Shown here piece by piece: positions 1 to 9,244 of a stretch of 49,857 bases of DNA. Location: positions 1-49,857 of the forward strand of contig JAUJNJ010000036.1 in NCBI GenBank assembly GCA_030448225.1, written 5' to 3'. Within the stretch, counting starts at the first letter, position 1. The number at the start of each line of letters is the position of its first letter. The position numbers were made by a program, and so were the translations under genes. The notes beneath the pieces are model-generated. The model did not search any database and was not told the DNA's origin. It saw only the letters and a program-made list of their open reading frames with translations. This DNA comes from Phycisphaerae bacterium (lineage in GTDB: Bacteria; Planctomycetota; Phycisphaerae; Tepidisphaerales; Tepidisphaeraceae).

Positions 1-2
1 CC

Positions 3-524
3 CCCGGGGCGGGGCCCGCGCGCCTCGGTCCCCCGGGGGGGGTTTCCTCGTGCTTTGGGGCCGCTCCACACCCCCCGGGGTCTTTTTCGGGCGCGCGCGC
101 CCGCACCCGCGGGCTTAGTTTGCACGCCCCCCGGGGGGGGGGCGCCGCCGCCGCCGCCGCCCTTGAGCTGGCGCTCGACGCGCTCGAGAAGGTGGGCCAA
201 CTTGAACCGCGACTTCAGCAGGTACTCTGTCACGCCGAGGGACGCGGCGCTGAGCACGACCGACTTCTCGCTCGCGGCCGTCAGGACGATCACCCGCGTG
301 GCGGCGACCCGCGGGTCGGCCCGGAGCTGCCGCAGGAACGAGATCCCGTCCGTCTTCGACAGCAGGACGTCCAGCACCACCAGGTCCGGGCGCCGCGCCC
401 GCGCCAGGTCGAGCGCCTCCTGGCCGTCGGACGCGGTCAGCGTCTCGTGGCCCGACTGTCGCAGGCACGCGGCGATCGGCTCCCGGCAGATCGCCGCGTT
501 GTCGACAACGAGGATGGTGGCCAT
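3..524 (-). CDS. Response regulator receiver (REC) protein, partial at window edge
   Basis: Single REC domain of about 120 residues read on the minus strand from the ATG at 524, with a GGAGG ribosome-binding site just upstream. The acidic pocket begins VVDN (D8), the phosphorylatable aspartate is D52 in LVVLDVLL, T82 follows the fourth strand and K104 sits in YLLKS. This is a stand-alone CheY/Spo0F-like receiver whose partner kinase is not visible. After residue 121 the frame runs into a Gly/Pro/Arg-rich tail that stays open to the window edge. That tail is translated from homopolymer-rich sequence (about 1-165) which looks like contig-end artefact, so the true C-terminus is probably near 160. 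The family call is firm; the end is not. Confidence 0.8.
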   Translation of the reverse strand, partial: MATILVVDNAAICREPIAACLRQSGHETLTASDGQEALDLARARRPDLVVLDVLLSKTDGISFLRQLRADPRVAATRVIVLTAASEKSVVLSAASLGVTEYLLKSRFKLAHLLERVERQLKGGGGGGAPPPGGVQTKPAGAGARARKRPRGVWSGPKARGNPPRGTEARGPRPG

Positions 525-1240
525 CGGGTTCCCTCCAAGGGGCCAGAAGTAGCTTACGGCCCGCCCGCCGTCCAGGGCAACGCGCACGTCGCGCGGGCGG
601 CAATCGCGACCGGTGGCGACGGCTCCTCCCACCCCGGCGTCTCGGCCGCCTGACGGCACCGGCCTCCGAATGCGGGGCGGCGCCCGGCGGTGTCGAGACG
701 CTCGCCCACGACGCCGTGGCTCGGTAGTGGCCGACTGGCGGCGGGCAGCGCGGGACTCTAAAGCATCCTCCTGCGTGGCCCGCTCGATTCGAAGAATCTA
801 GATCTCTAGTCAGAGGGATCAGTCGGTCGCAACGCCGAGGTTTCTTTAGGAGTTCTCACGGCACGAGTGCGCGACTGCCCTCGTACGGCCGCGTTTACAC
901 CGGCATCGAATCGACGACTATCCCCGCACGATCAACCCTTCGGCGGCCGCCTCTGCGTTGGCAATGCCTTCCGTCGCGGGGAAGGGACGTGGGTTTGTGC
1001 GTGTCGGGCTGAGCACGAGGATGCACGTGGCGGAGCGGGTCTACTGCCGGCGACCGACGCTCGGTCGGCTCCGCGTGGCTGTCCCGGGCACAAAATCCGA
1101 ACCGGCATTGATGCGTGTCGAGATTTGACGATAGGACCCATAGACCTGCGTCGATTCCTCTCTCGCGGCGAACGGGGCGCCGCGGCGCGGAGGGCGGACG
1201 CTTTCCGCCGCAGAGGCTACCGGTCGGTCGAGGAGCAGTT
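525..1240. other. Non-coding stretch, no supported gene
   Basis: About 700 bases between the divergently oriented response regulator and the sensor gene. Open frames here are arginine-rich shadows without family resemblance. An AT-richer patch near 785-850 could hold promoters for either flanking gene, but I see no convincing -35/-10 pair or operator. Confidence 0.5.
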
Positions 1241-3178
1241 ATGCCAGCGGCGGTGATACCGGCCAGCGAGTCGGAGCGGCTGCGGGCCCTCCGCTCGTAC
1301 GACGTCCTGTACACCCCCAGCGAACAGGCGTTCGACGACATGGCCGCGCTGGCGGCCCGGATCTGCGGCACCCCGGTGTCGCTGGTCTCCCTCATCGACG
1401 CCGACCGGCAGTGGTTCAAGGCGGCCGTCGGGCTGGCGGCCGGCCAGACCAGCCGCGACGTCGCCTTCTGCGCGCACGCGATCCTGCAGCCCGACCTGCT
1501 CGTCGTCCCCGACGCCCGCGCCGACCTCCGGTTCGCCGACAACCCGTTCGTCGTCGGTGAGCCGCACGTCCGGTTCTACGCGGGCGCGCCGCTCGTGTGC
1601 GAGGGCGGGCACGCCCTGGGCACGCTCTGCGTCGCCGACTACGTGCCGCGGGAACTGGAGCCCGCCCAGACCGAAGCGCTGCGGGCGCTGGCCCGGCAGG
1701 TCGTACGGCTGATCGAGGAGCGGCGCACGCTCAAGGACATGCGTCAGCAGCGCGAGCTGCTCCGCGGCTTGGTCGATACGATCCCGCACGTCGTGTTCTG
1801 GAAGGACCGCAGCTCGACCTACCTGGGGTGCAACCGCGCGTTCGCCGCGGCGGCGGGCCTGGCGTCGCCGGGCGACGTCGTCGGAAAGACCGACTACGAC
1901 CTGCCGTGGACGCGCGAGGAGTCGGACTTTTACCGCCGGTGCGACCGGCGCGCGATGGACACCGGCACGCCGCTGCTCGACATCGAGGAGACCCAGCTCA
2001 CCGCCGACGGGTCGCGGGTGAACCTGCTGACGAGCAAGGTCCCGCTGCGGGACGCCGGCGGCGCGGTGGTGGGGATCCTGGGCATCTACAGCGACGTCAC
2101 CGCGCGGCGGCTGGCCGAGGACCGGTTCCGCACGGTGTTCGAGTCCGCCGCGATCGGCATGGCCTTGGTCGACGCCGACGGCCGGATGCTGACGACCAAC
2201 CGCGTGTTGCGCACGATGCTCGGCTACGGCGGCGAGTTGGACGGGCGGCCGTTCGCGGACATCACCCACCCGGCGGACCTGCAGGCGGATGTGGACCTTT
2301 ACCGGCAACTCGTGGCCGACGAGCGCACGAACTACGAAATCGCGAAACGTTACGTCGGCAAGGACGGTCGGCTGATCTGGGCGAACCTGACCGTCTCGCA
2401 GCTCCCGGGCGCCGGCGCCGCCGGCGGCCCGGTCGCGCTGGCGTTGATCCAGGACGTCACCGAACGTCGCCGGGCCGAGGAGGCGCTCGCGGCGTCGGAG
2501 CAGTTCGCCCGCTCGACGGTCGACGCCCTGACGGCCCACATCGCGATCGTGGGCGCCGACGGCACCATCCTCGCCGTCAACCGCGCGTGGCGGGAGTTCG
2601 CCGCGGCCAACGGCGGCGGCACCGGCTGCGCCGAGGGCGCCAATTACCTTACGACCTGCGGACCGTCGGCCGGCGCGTGCGGCGACGAGGGTGCCGCCGT
2701 CGCAGCCGCCGGGATCCGAGCGGTGCTGCGGGGCGAGCGCGAAGCGTTCAGTCTGGAGTACCCGTGCCACTCGCCGCTCGAGCGGCGGTGGTTCGTGGTG
2801 CGCGTCTCCCGCTTCGCGGGCGACGGCCCTACCCGGGCGGTCGTCGCGCACGAGAACGTAACTGAGCGACGGCTCGCCGAAGAGCGCCTGCGGCACGACT
2901 CGCTGCACGACGCGCTGACCGGGCTGCCGAACCGGGTCCTGTTCCAGGACCGCGTTGGCCGCTGCCTGGAGCGGGCGAGCCGCCAGACGCACCACCACTT
3001 CGCCGTGCTGTTCCTCGACCTCGACCGGTTCAAGGTCGTCAACGACAGCCTGGGGCACGCCGCCGGCGACGCCTTGCTGACGACCGTCGCGGCCGCCCGA
3101 CCGGGTGCCTGCGGGACGCCGACAGCGTCGCACGGCCTACACCCCTGCCAGATGCGCCACCGCGCCGCCGCCGCCTGA
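1241..3178 (+). CDS. GAF-PAS-PAS-PAS-GGDEF sensor, N-terminal part of a broken GGDEF/EAL protein
   Basis: Start chosen at the ATG at 1241 with AGGAG six bases upstream. Domains in order: GAF (about residues 25-160), three PAS domains (about 175-290, 300-425 and 430-550, each ending in the usual DVT or NVTERR-type exit), then the start of a diguanylate cyclase domain ([22 protein letters not shown]). After [10 protein letters not shown] the frame shifts and stops before the GGDEF signature, which is found in another frame from 3222. The original product would be a cytoplasmic c-di-GMP turnover protein sensing a small molecule, light or redox through GAF/PAS. The codons after the break still encode recognisable GGDEF and EAL sequence, so I infer a single gene over 1241-4316 interrupted by indels, many of them possible sequencing errors. 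Confidence 0.85.
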   Translation: MPAAVIPASESERLRALRSYDVLYTPSEQAFDDMAALAARICGTPVSLVSLIDADRQWFKAAVGLAAGQTSRDVAFCAHAILQPDLLVVPDARADLRFADNPFVVGEPHVRFYAGAPLVCEGGHALGTLCVADYVPRELEPAQTEALRALARQVVRLIEERRTLKDMRQQRELLRGLVDTIPHVVFWKDRSSTYLGCNRAFAAAAGLASPGDVVGKTDYDLPWTREESDFYRRCDRRAMDTGTPLLDIEETQLTADGSRVNLLTSKVPLRDAGGAVVGILGIYSDVTARRLAEDRFRTVFESAAIGMALVDADGRMLTTNRVLRTMLGYGGELDGRPFADITHPADLQADVDLYRQLVADERTNYEIAKRYVGKDGRLIWANLTVSQLPGAGAAGGPVALALIQDVTERRRAEEALAASEQFARSTVDALTAHIAIVGADGTILAVNRAWREFAAANGGGTGCAEGANYLTTCGPSAGACGDEGAAVAAAGIRAVLRGEREAFSLEYPCHSPLERRWFVVRVSRFAGDGPTRAVVAHENVTERRLAEERLRHDSLHDALTGLPNRVLFQDRVGRCLERASRQTHHHFAVLFLDLDRFKVVNDSLGHAAGDALLTTVAAARPGACGTPTASHGLHPCQMRHRAAAA

Positions 3179-3211
3179 CCCGGGCAGGCGGGCGATCGTG
3201 CGGAGCAGGTC

Positions 3212-3706
3212 GTGGCGCGGATGGGGGGCGACGAGTTCACGGTCCTGCTGGACGGGCTCCGCGAGCCGGGGGACGCGGCGGCGGTGGCCGAGCGGATCCC
3301 TCGCGGCCGTGTGCCGCCCCTTTCGAGTTCGCCGGCCAAGTCGCGACGACCGCCAGCGTCGGCATCGTCCGGCGGCCGCACTACGCCGCGGACACGGACG
3401 TGCTGCGGACGCGGACGTCGCGATGTACAAGGCCAAGTCCGCTGGGAAGAATCGGTACGCGATCTTCGACGAGCGCCTGCACGCCGAGGCCGTCGCGCGG
3501 CTGCGGCTGGAGAGACCCTGCGGCGGGCGGTGGAGCGGAACGAGTTGCTGTTGCACTACCAGCCGATCGTCTCGCTCGCGACCCGCGAGCTGATCGGGGT
3601 TCGAAGCCTGGTTCGCTGGCAGCGCAACGGGACGCTCGTGAGCCCGGCGGACTTCGTCCGGGTCGCCGAGGAGACCGGCCTGATCGTGGCGGTCGGGCGG
3701 TGGTGA
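3212..3706 (+). CDS. GGDEF active-site and EAL N-terminal fragment (frameshifted continuation)
   Basis: The frame opens with the intact signature MGGDEF followed by TVLLDGL, the catalytic A-site of a diguanylate cyclase. It then shifts: the stretch encoding ASVGIV and ADVAMYKAK is read in neighbouring frames. The original frame resumes with LLLHYQPIVSL and ELIG, the start of an EAL phosphodiesterase domain. Where EAL should stand the sequence reads GVRSLVRW. Removing one g from the gggg run near 3596-3599 and adding one c at the gcctgg near 3606 restores GFEALVRW exactly, so the apparent loss of the catalytic Glu is probably an artefact of paired indels. It belongs with the sensor gene starting at 1241. 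Confidence 0.7.
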   Translation: MARMGGDEFTVLLDGLREPGDAAAVAERIPRGRVPPLSSSPAKSRRPPASASSGGRTTPRTRTCCGRGRRDVQGQVRWEESVRDLRRAPARRGRRAAAAGETLRRAVERNELLLHYQPIVSLATRELIGVRSLVRWQRNGTLVSPADFVRVAEETGLIVAVGRW

Positions 3707-3896
3707 TCGAGGAGGCGTGCCGCCAGATGGCGGCGTGGCGGGCGCGCCACCCCGGGCGCAGCGCCGGTCCCGGTGACGTCAACGTGTCGCAACAGCAGTT
3801 GGCCGACCCGACCTGGCGCGCCGCACCTCGGGCGGATGCTGACCAGTACGGGATCGACGCGCGCAGCTGAAGGTCGAGATCACCGAGAGCGTCATC

Positions 3897-4316
3897 ATGG
3901 AGGACGACCAGGCGGCGAAGGCGGCCCTCTTGGCGATCAAGGAACTGGGCGTGAAGCTGTCGATTGACGACTTCGGGACCGGGTACTCGTCGCTGAGCTG
4001 CCTGCACACGTTCCCGATCGACGAGCTGAAATCGACCAGACTTCGTCGAGACCTCCACGGCCGGCGCGACGCGGCGGCCGTGGTTCCGCGCGGTCGTCAA
4101 CCTGGAAGCGCACAACCTCGGGATGAAGGTGATCGCCGAGGGCGTGGAGTCGGCGGAGCAGGTCGCGCTTGCTGCAGGCCTGGAGTGCGACCACGCCCAG
4201 GGTACTTGTTCGCCCGCCCGCTCACGGCGGCCGACGCGGGGACGTTCCTCGTGAGCCGCCCTGCCCTAATCGGCTGCGGCTTGATCGACGGGACCGGTCT
4301 ATCCCCCCGGCCTTAG
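3897..4316 (+). CDS. EAL domain C-terminal fragment (frameshifted continuation)
   Basis: Starts inside the EAL domain. The preceding codons in another frame give VEITESVIM, and this frame gives AIKELGVKLSIDDFGTGYSS, which carries the DDFGTG metal-binding motif of c-di-GMP phosphodiesterases. After PIDELK the expected KIDxxFV is broken because aaaatc appears as aaatc and cagaac as cagac. Neighbouring frames continue with MKVIAEGVE, then HAQGYLFARPL and the end at 4316. All the motifs needed for an active EAL domain are present if the indels are errors. It belongs with the gene starting at 1241 and is not an independent gene. Confidence 0.7.
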   Translation: MEDDQAAKAALLAIKELGVKLSIDDFGTGYSSLSCLHTFPIDELKSTRLRRDLHGRRDAAAVVPRGRQPGSAQPRDEGDRRGRGVGGAGRACCRPGVRPRPGYLFARPLTAADAGTFLVSRPALIGCGLIDGTGLSPRP

Positions 4317-4734
4317 ACTGCGTGCCGCAACACGCGGGATGCACACTGGTTCCCCAAATGGGTGATGCTCGGCCCTCGGTACATCGTTAACGACACGTCA
4401 CCATTGACCGTGTGGCCGGGCTTGCTCCACCTGAGGGCGATGGCGAGGCGTGAGCAGCCGGTTAGGAGCACGTGCAGGACGGCGTTGGGGCGGTAGCGCA
4501 TGAAAGGGACGTGTAACGGGGACCTGCGATCAGGGCGGTCGCTAGACGCCCGTAGCGGCCAGTCCCAACTCGGACGCCCCCGTCAACGGCCGTTCGATCG
4601 CCGATGGCGGCTCGGGCCGCCCGCTCGACCCGAAGGATTCCCGTTGGGCGCTTCCACGACTCGGACGTGCGCCGCCGCCCGTCCGCCGGCTATGTGCCGC
4701 ACGGCGGTCGGGCGGTGACGAGCGTGCGCGCGGG
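4317..4734. other. Intergenic, nothing recognised
   Basis: About 420 bases between the end of the EAL fragment and the end of the convergent ferritin-like gene. I see no gene, no strong hairpin and no repeat. Confidence 0.45.
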
Positions 4735-5732
4735 TCAGGCGATCAGGCCGTTGACGCCGCGGGAAGAACCCGAAGTTCACCGCGGCGCGCCGAGGTAGAC
4801 GATTTCCAGCACCTGCTGGAACGTGCGGCCGAACACCAGGCCGTTCTCGTCGGTCGGGACGATGTTCGCCGCGTCCTCGTCGTCGCCGCCGAGCGGGCGA
4901 ACGTCCCGGCGATGCCCTGGTCGGTGTCGCCGTCGCCGTCGGCGGCGTCGCGCGCAGGGCGTGGAGATCGCGTCGGCCGCCTCGAGCAGTTCGGGCATCG
5001 GGCGGCGGGGTTCGTCCATCCCGTACAGCACGGTGCGGATCGTGCCGGCGTGGTACGCCTCGACGCCCAGCAGGCCCGCGGCCGCCGACAGCGCGGCGGG
5101 GTCGCGGACGAACGGCGCGCCCTTGTACGCGGTGACGCCGACGTCCTCGAAGATGAACGCCCCAGCAGGAAGCTGACCTCGTCGGCGAACGGGTCGAACT
5201 GCTGGTCCGCCCCGACCACGCCGGCGCGCGGGCGGCGGCGGTGAAGCTGTCGCGCAGGTCGATCGCCGGCCGCGCGACCGGCCCCGGCTCTTGCCGCTCC
5301 GCTGGCCGGCGAACCGCTTGCCCCGCTCCAGCGCCCGCGCGGAGCAACAGCACGTGCGGTCTCGTCGGCGGCGATCTCCTCCGCGTAACGGCGGATCCCG
5401 GCGGCTCTCGAACTCGACCCGGCGGCCGCCGGTCACCCCGCCCAGGTCGCCCCGGCCCTGCACGTCGTCGTCCGACAGCCCCTCGCCGGTCACGGCGCGG
5501 AGGTAGAACTCGGCCTCGGTACTCGCAGGTTCAGCGCGAAGTTGAGGATGTCGTAGTCGTGCACGCGCCCGCTGAACCGCCGCCGGTCTGCTCGTGGTCG
5601 GCGTACGCGGCCGGCTGCCCGACGCCGGCCAAGCCCAGCCCGACGGCGCGCGCGCCGGCAAAACCCATCCGCGTGAGAAACCGACGACGCCCGCTGATGA
5701 GCCGGACTGACCTGAGACTCTTGATCCGACAT
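4735..5732 (-). pseudogene. Secreted ferritin-like domain protein (Ferritin_2 / desiccation-related type), frameshifted
   Basis: Read from the ATG at 5732 (GGAGG upstream). A twin-arginine-like leader is visible in an adjacent frame (RRRFLTRMGFAGARAVGLG). The ferritin-like helices follow in pieces: DYDILNFALNL, AEFYLRAVTGEGLSDDDV, RYAEEIAADE-like, then SFTAAARAA, FIFEDVGVTAYKGA, GLLGVEAYHAGTIRTVLYGM, and the typical ending VFGRTFQQVLEIVYLG with VNFGFFPRG and NGLIA. These are the hallmarks of Ferritin_2 proteins related to plant desiccation proteins, common as exported proteins in planctomycetes. At least six frame changes are needed to read it. Several lie in g/c runs, for example near 4760, where one extra g gives the natural end and the stop at 4735-4737. 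It is either a true pseudogene or heavy local sequencing error. The family assignment is good; biochemical function is unknown. Confidence 0.65.
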
Positions 5733-6207
5733 GATCTGACCTCCCGTAGACGTGAGGGTGGTCGCCCGGCCGAACGGCCGGGTCAGCCACCGCTCTCGTT
5801 CTAACCTCAGTCACGTCCGGAATAGTCTAAGGAAAACCTTGGCGGGTAGTCTCGATATGACGACGCTCTCGGCTGACCCCCGGCCCGTCATACGTCATGC
5901 ATGAATGTGGGGCGTAGGGGAAAGGGGCGCTTGCCAGACCGCCGCGGCGTTCGTGTCTTTACACGGTGAACCCGCGCGTCGCGTTCCTTCTCGAAAAGGG
6001 AAATGCGTCCGGCGGCGGCTTGCTAGCGTCCGGCCAGTGATCGGGACGCGCTGGCTGCCGAGACGATGCGGCGCAACCGACGGGACCGGTTAACCTCTCC
6101 CCCAACTGCAGTCTCCCGCACCGGCGTGACCCGCGAGCGGCGCGGGGATGAACGCGATCAGCGTGCGGAGCCCCCTTAGATCGCCCAGAACGTACGGCCG
6201 CGGACGT
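5733..6207. other. Intergenic, nothing recognised
   Basis: About 475 bases upstream of the ferritin-like gene and downstream of the next minus-strand gene. Contains an AT-richer patch near 5810-5860 that could serve as promoter for the ferritin-like gene. No gene, tRNA or repeat was seen. Confidence 0.4.
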
Positions 6208-6831
6208 TCACGTCGACGGCGGCAGTTGACCGGCGAAGTGGCCGGCCGCGATCGCGCACACCAACTCCGCCGCGCCCACTTGCGACGGCGACGGCGACGG
6301 GGGCAGCGTGATGCGGAGCGCCTTGCGGTTCCAGCCGGTCAGGTCCTTGAAGTGGGCGCCCGGGTTGAGGGAACTGGCGTCGAGCGACCCGACCTGCAAC
6401 GGCTCGCCGGTCCGCCCGATGACGTAGAGCGGGTCGCCCGCGCCGCCCGCGTGCGGCGACGGTGACAGGAGCCCGGCGTCCACCACATCCCCCATGACGT
6501 CAGGGCAGTAGAGGGTGAAGTTGCCGTCCTGCAGGTCCTCCAGCGCGAACACCTGCTTACGGTACCGGCCGTCGGCGACGTAGAACTGGACGGTCTGGCG
6601 GCCGGCCAGCTTCGCGGCGTGGGGGGCCAGCGTCATCAGCGAGCAGGCGAGCCGCCGCCACAGCCGCGCGCGGTCGGTGTTGCCGGGCTCGGCCTCCAGC
6701 GCGACGACCCGCTTCTCCGCGCTGACGCGATCCTTCGTCGGCAGTTTCGCCAGGAAGGCGTCGAACGTGATCCGGGGCGACAGCGCCGCGCGGGCGGCGT
6801 CGAGCAACGGGTTGTCTTCGTGGCCGCGCAT
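6208..6831 (-). CDS. Conserved hypothetical protein
   Basis: A 207-residue frame starting MRGHEDNPLLDAARAAL with codon use like real genes of the window and a varied, non-repetitive composition (FDAFLAKLPTK, VQFYVADGRYRKQVFALEDL, FTLYCPDVMGDVV). No signal peptide or membrane segment; a helical N-terminal half precedes a mixed C-terminal half. I do not recognise the family. The segment GRYRKQVFALEDLQDG-FTLYCPDV suggests a soluble beta-rich domain. No clear Shine-Dalgarno precedes the ATG. It stands alone, divergent from the transporter at 7451. Confidence 0.6.
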   Translation of the reverse strand: MRGHEDNPLLDAARAALSPRITFDAFLAKLPTKDRVSAEKRVVALEAEPGNTDRARLWRRLACSLMTLAPHAAKLAGRQTVQFYVADGRYRKQVFALEDLQDGNFTLYCPDVMGDVVDAGLLSPSPHAGGAGDPLYVIGRTGEPLQVGSLDASSLNPGAHFKDLTGWNRKALRITLPPSPSPSQVGAAELVCAIAAGHFAGQLPPST

Positions 6832-7450
6832 GGAGGACGATCATAAGCCGCCTGCCGGTCCGCACACAGGGCGTCCATCGGCGTCGAGCCGGACGTCGCG
6901 GTGCGGGCGTGGTGCGCGCCGATCGCGGATCAGGTCAGGCGGCTGCTGAAGCGATACCGCGCCGTCGCGCCGGTCGAGTGGCGCGGGGACCTCGCGGCGG
7001 CGATGGGGCGGCGTGGGCGCGGCAGACAGGGGACGGTTGAACCGAAGGGGACTGGGGACAACGGAGCGGCTCGGCCGGCTGGTTAGATCTTGGAATCGGT
7101 CCAGTCGTCAACCGGAACATCCTCGATATCGGGGGAGATCATGAGCTCGCCATTGAGGCCGCAGAGCCGCCGCGGGAACGCCTCGCCCTCGCCGCACCCT
7201 TCACCCGTCCCCATCCGCGGTCCGCAGCTGCGGTTGCTGCTGTCAACTCGCGCGCTTGCGGTTTCGCCGCAGAGCGACCTGGTCCCCGCGGATGTTTCCG
7301 ACTCCGCTCACGAGGCGGTCGCTTTTCCTGACGCCGTGCCCCTGCGGCACCGGCACACGCTTCGCTCCGGCCGTCGCGGCGGCCGCACGTCGAACTTCCC
7401 GGGCATCGCGCAGGCGAGGCTCTGCCGCGGCCGACGGAGCAGCGACGCAC
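6832..7450. other. Intergenic with one doubtful short frame
   Basis: About 620 bases between divergent genes. A GTG-started frame at 6901-7086 has a protein-like first 40 residues (VRAWCAPIADQVRRLLKRY and onward) but then becomes low complexity. It may be a gene scrap. Nothing else was recognised. Confidence 0.35.
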
Positions 7451-8293
7451 ATGACCCAGCTCGACCGACATGGCCAAGACGACGAGGGGTTCGAGGGTGA
7501 CCTGACCGAACACGAACGGGGCGAGGTCGAGCGGCGTACCGTCGTCCGCGCCGCCGTCACGCACGCGACGGTCCGCAAGCAGGGGCAGGACGAACTGGAC
7601 CGGTCGACGGCCTCGCTCGCATGGTCCGGGTTGGCGGCGGGGCTCGTGATGGGGTTCTCGATGGCGGCGCAGGGGCTACTCAAGGCCCGGCTCCCCGAGG
7701 CCGAGTGGAGCCTGCTGATCACGAAGCTCGGCTACCCGGTCGGCTTCCTGATCGTCGTCCTCGGCCGCAAGCAACTGTTCACCGAGAACACGCTGACCGC
7801 GATCGTCCCCCTGCTCGCCCGCCGCGACGGCCACACGCTCGCCAACGTGCTGCGGCTGCTGGGGGTCGTGCTGGCCGCGAACATCGCCGGCGCGCACCTG
7901 TTCGCGCTGTTCGCGGCGCAGGCGCCGGTGTTCGACGAGCCCACCCGCCGCGCGATCGCCGAGATCGGCCACCACGCGGTCTCCGGCGGCTTCGGCGCGA
8001 CCTTCGCCAAGGGGATCCTCGGCGGGTGGCTGATCGCGCTGATCCCCTGGCTCAGCCCCGCCGCCGGCGGCAGCCGCATCTGGGTCATCGTGATCCTCAC
8101 CTACGTCGTCGGCATCGGCCAGTTCTCCCACATCGTCGCCGGCTCGGTCGACGTGCTCTACAACGTGATGGCCGGCGACGAGTCGTGGGTGCGCTACCTG
8201 AGCCATTTCTTCCTCCCCACCCTACTCGGCAACACCCTCGGGGGCATGCTGCTCGTCGCGGCGATCAACCACGGGCAGGTGGCGTCGGAGTAG
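7451..8293 (+). CDS. Formate/nitrite transporter (FNT) family membrane protein
   Basis: Start chosen at ATG 7451 (MTQLDRHG), with GGAG at 7436-7439. The open frame upstream is arginine-rich and unlikely to be coding. The product is 280 residues: an acidic cytosolic N-terminus of about 60 residues, then about six membrane segments beginning LAWSGLAAGLVMGFSM and including KLGYPVGFLIVVLGRKQLFTENTL, which is the conserved FNT region after TM2, and GGWLIALIPWL. FNT proteins are pentameric channels for formate, nitrite, hydrosulfide or related anions. The long charged N-terminus and the sequence place it nearer the YfdC-like branch, whose substrate is not established. It is a single gene with no obvious metabolic partner nearby. 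Confidence 0.85.
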   Translation: MTQLDRHGQDDEGFEGDLTEHERGEVERRTVVRAAVTHATVRKQGQDELDRSTASLAWSGLAAGLVMGFSMAAQGLLKARLPEAEWSLLITKLGYPVGFLIVVLGRKQLFTENTLTAIVPLLARRDGHTLANVLRLLGVVLAANIAGAHLFALFAAQAPVFDEPTRRAIAEIGHHAVSGGFGATFAKGILGGWLIALIPWLSPAAGGSRIWVIVILTYVVGIGQFSHIVAGSVDVLYNVMAGDESWVRYLSHFFLPTLLGNTLGGMLLVAAINHGQVASE

Positions 8294-8595
8294 CAGACGC
8301 AGGCAGCATCGGGGGAACCGCGACCGTGGAGCAGGCGGGCGTACAGGTTCGTCGTCGTCACCAGCACGAAAAGGTTCCTCGCCGGGCGCCGAACCGGTCC
8401 CAGGTTACCTGCGGACGCTGCGGCACGCGCGGTACTACACGCTGCTCGTAGCCAGGATGAGCCGCGCCAGCTTCCCGCACCGACCCCCTCTTCTTGGCCG
8501 CGATGGAGGCGTGCAACGCGGTGCGGGGCCTGTCGGCGGTGGCGGGGTACGCGGGGACGAGCCTGTCGCGGGCGGGGGTGACGGGGGAAGGCGCC
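8294..8595. other. Intergenic or gene scrap
   Basis: About 300 bases between convergent genes. On the plus strand, around 8490-8650, a frame reads PLFLAAMEACNAVRGLSAVAGY and ends at the TAG near 8650. This looks protein-like, but it has no start signal and overlaps the convergent zinc-ribbon gene. I cannot decide whether it is the tail of a lost gene. Confidence 0.25.
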
Positions 8596-9146
8596 TCAAC
8601 GAGCGGGGAAAAGTACATGTCCCGCGCACATCAAGAGGATGTAGCCGACTAGAAGGATCAAGTTGATGCACCCGGCGGCCCCGCCGCCGCTTGCAAAGGT
8701 GCGTCGCTCTTCCATGACTGACTTCACGTTGCGGCTCGAGAGCAGATGTGGCATTTCCCGGGCGGGGTCCGCCCACGTGCTTTCCATCGATAGCCGCACG
8801 TCTGGCAGCTCATCACACCGTACCACGCGATAGCCACAGGGGCAGTGGGGGTGGCGGTGGCGGCCGGTCCGCGATGCCCTCGAACCCTCTGCGTCCGTTG
8901 AGTCTTCTGCAGAAGCCTCCCCTTCAGAACATTCTGGTCCCGTTCGGCTTCCTGTCGGCGGTCCGCCTCGAGTTCGGCTAGGCCAGGAACGATGAGGAAC
9001 ATCTTGCAGAATGAGCAGGCCTGCTCGCTACCGGCGTCCTCCGGTGCGGACTCCAGAACGTTATTGGAGTTCGCACACGCGTGGCATCGGCGACGCCCCC
9101 CACGCGCGCCCGCAAGTCGTCCATGGCGGCGGGCACAGTGCCGCAC
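8596..9146 (-). pseudogene. Double zinc-ribbon protein with C-terminal membrane segment, frameshifted
   Basis: Two frames join into one product. The first (9146 down to 8724) carries four CxxC pairs: C21/C24, C44/C47, C114/C117 and C132/C135, arranged as two zinc ribbons separated by a charged linker (AELEADRRQEAERDQN). Just after the last CHIC the frame stops, while a one-base shift continues as SRNVKSVMEERR followed by a hydrophobic stretch (INLILLVGYILLMCAG) to the stop at 8596. A rubredoxin-like ribbon followed by SRNVK and a membrane anchor is common in bacterial membrane-tethered zinc ribbons. Function is unknown. The start is uncertain because the first 20 residues are arginine-rich. 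The gene lies downstream of, and in the same direction as, the stressosome operon. Confidence 0.5.
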
Positions 9147-9244
9147 ACGCAGTGCGTGCCCTATGGCATCGATCGTGTCTACGTCGGCAATGACGGTGCG
9201 GCCGGGTTGTTCGCCATTTCCGCTGGGTTTTATCGGGGCTGCGG

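Noticed and set aside
895..1542. Minus-strand frame of 215 residues overlapping the sensor gene start
   Set aside because: Arginine/serine-rich with no recognised motifs; overlaps the GAF-coding region in antisense.
6901..7086. Short GTG-started frame between divergent genes
   Set aside because: The first 40 residues look like protein but the rest is low complexity, with no ribosome-binding site and no family resemblance.
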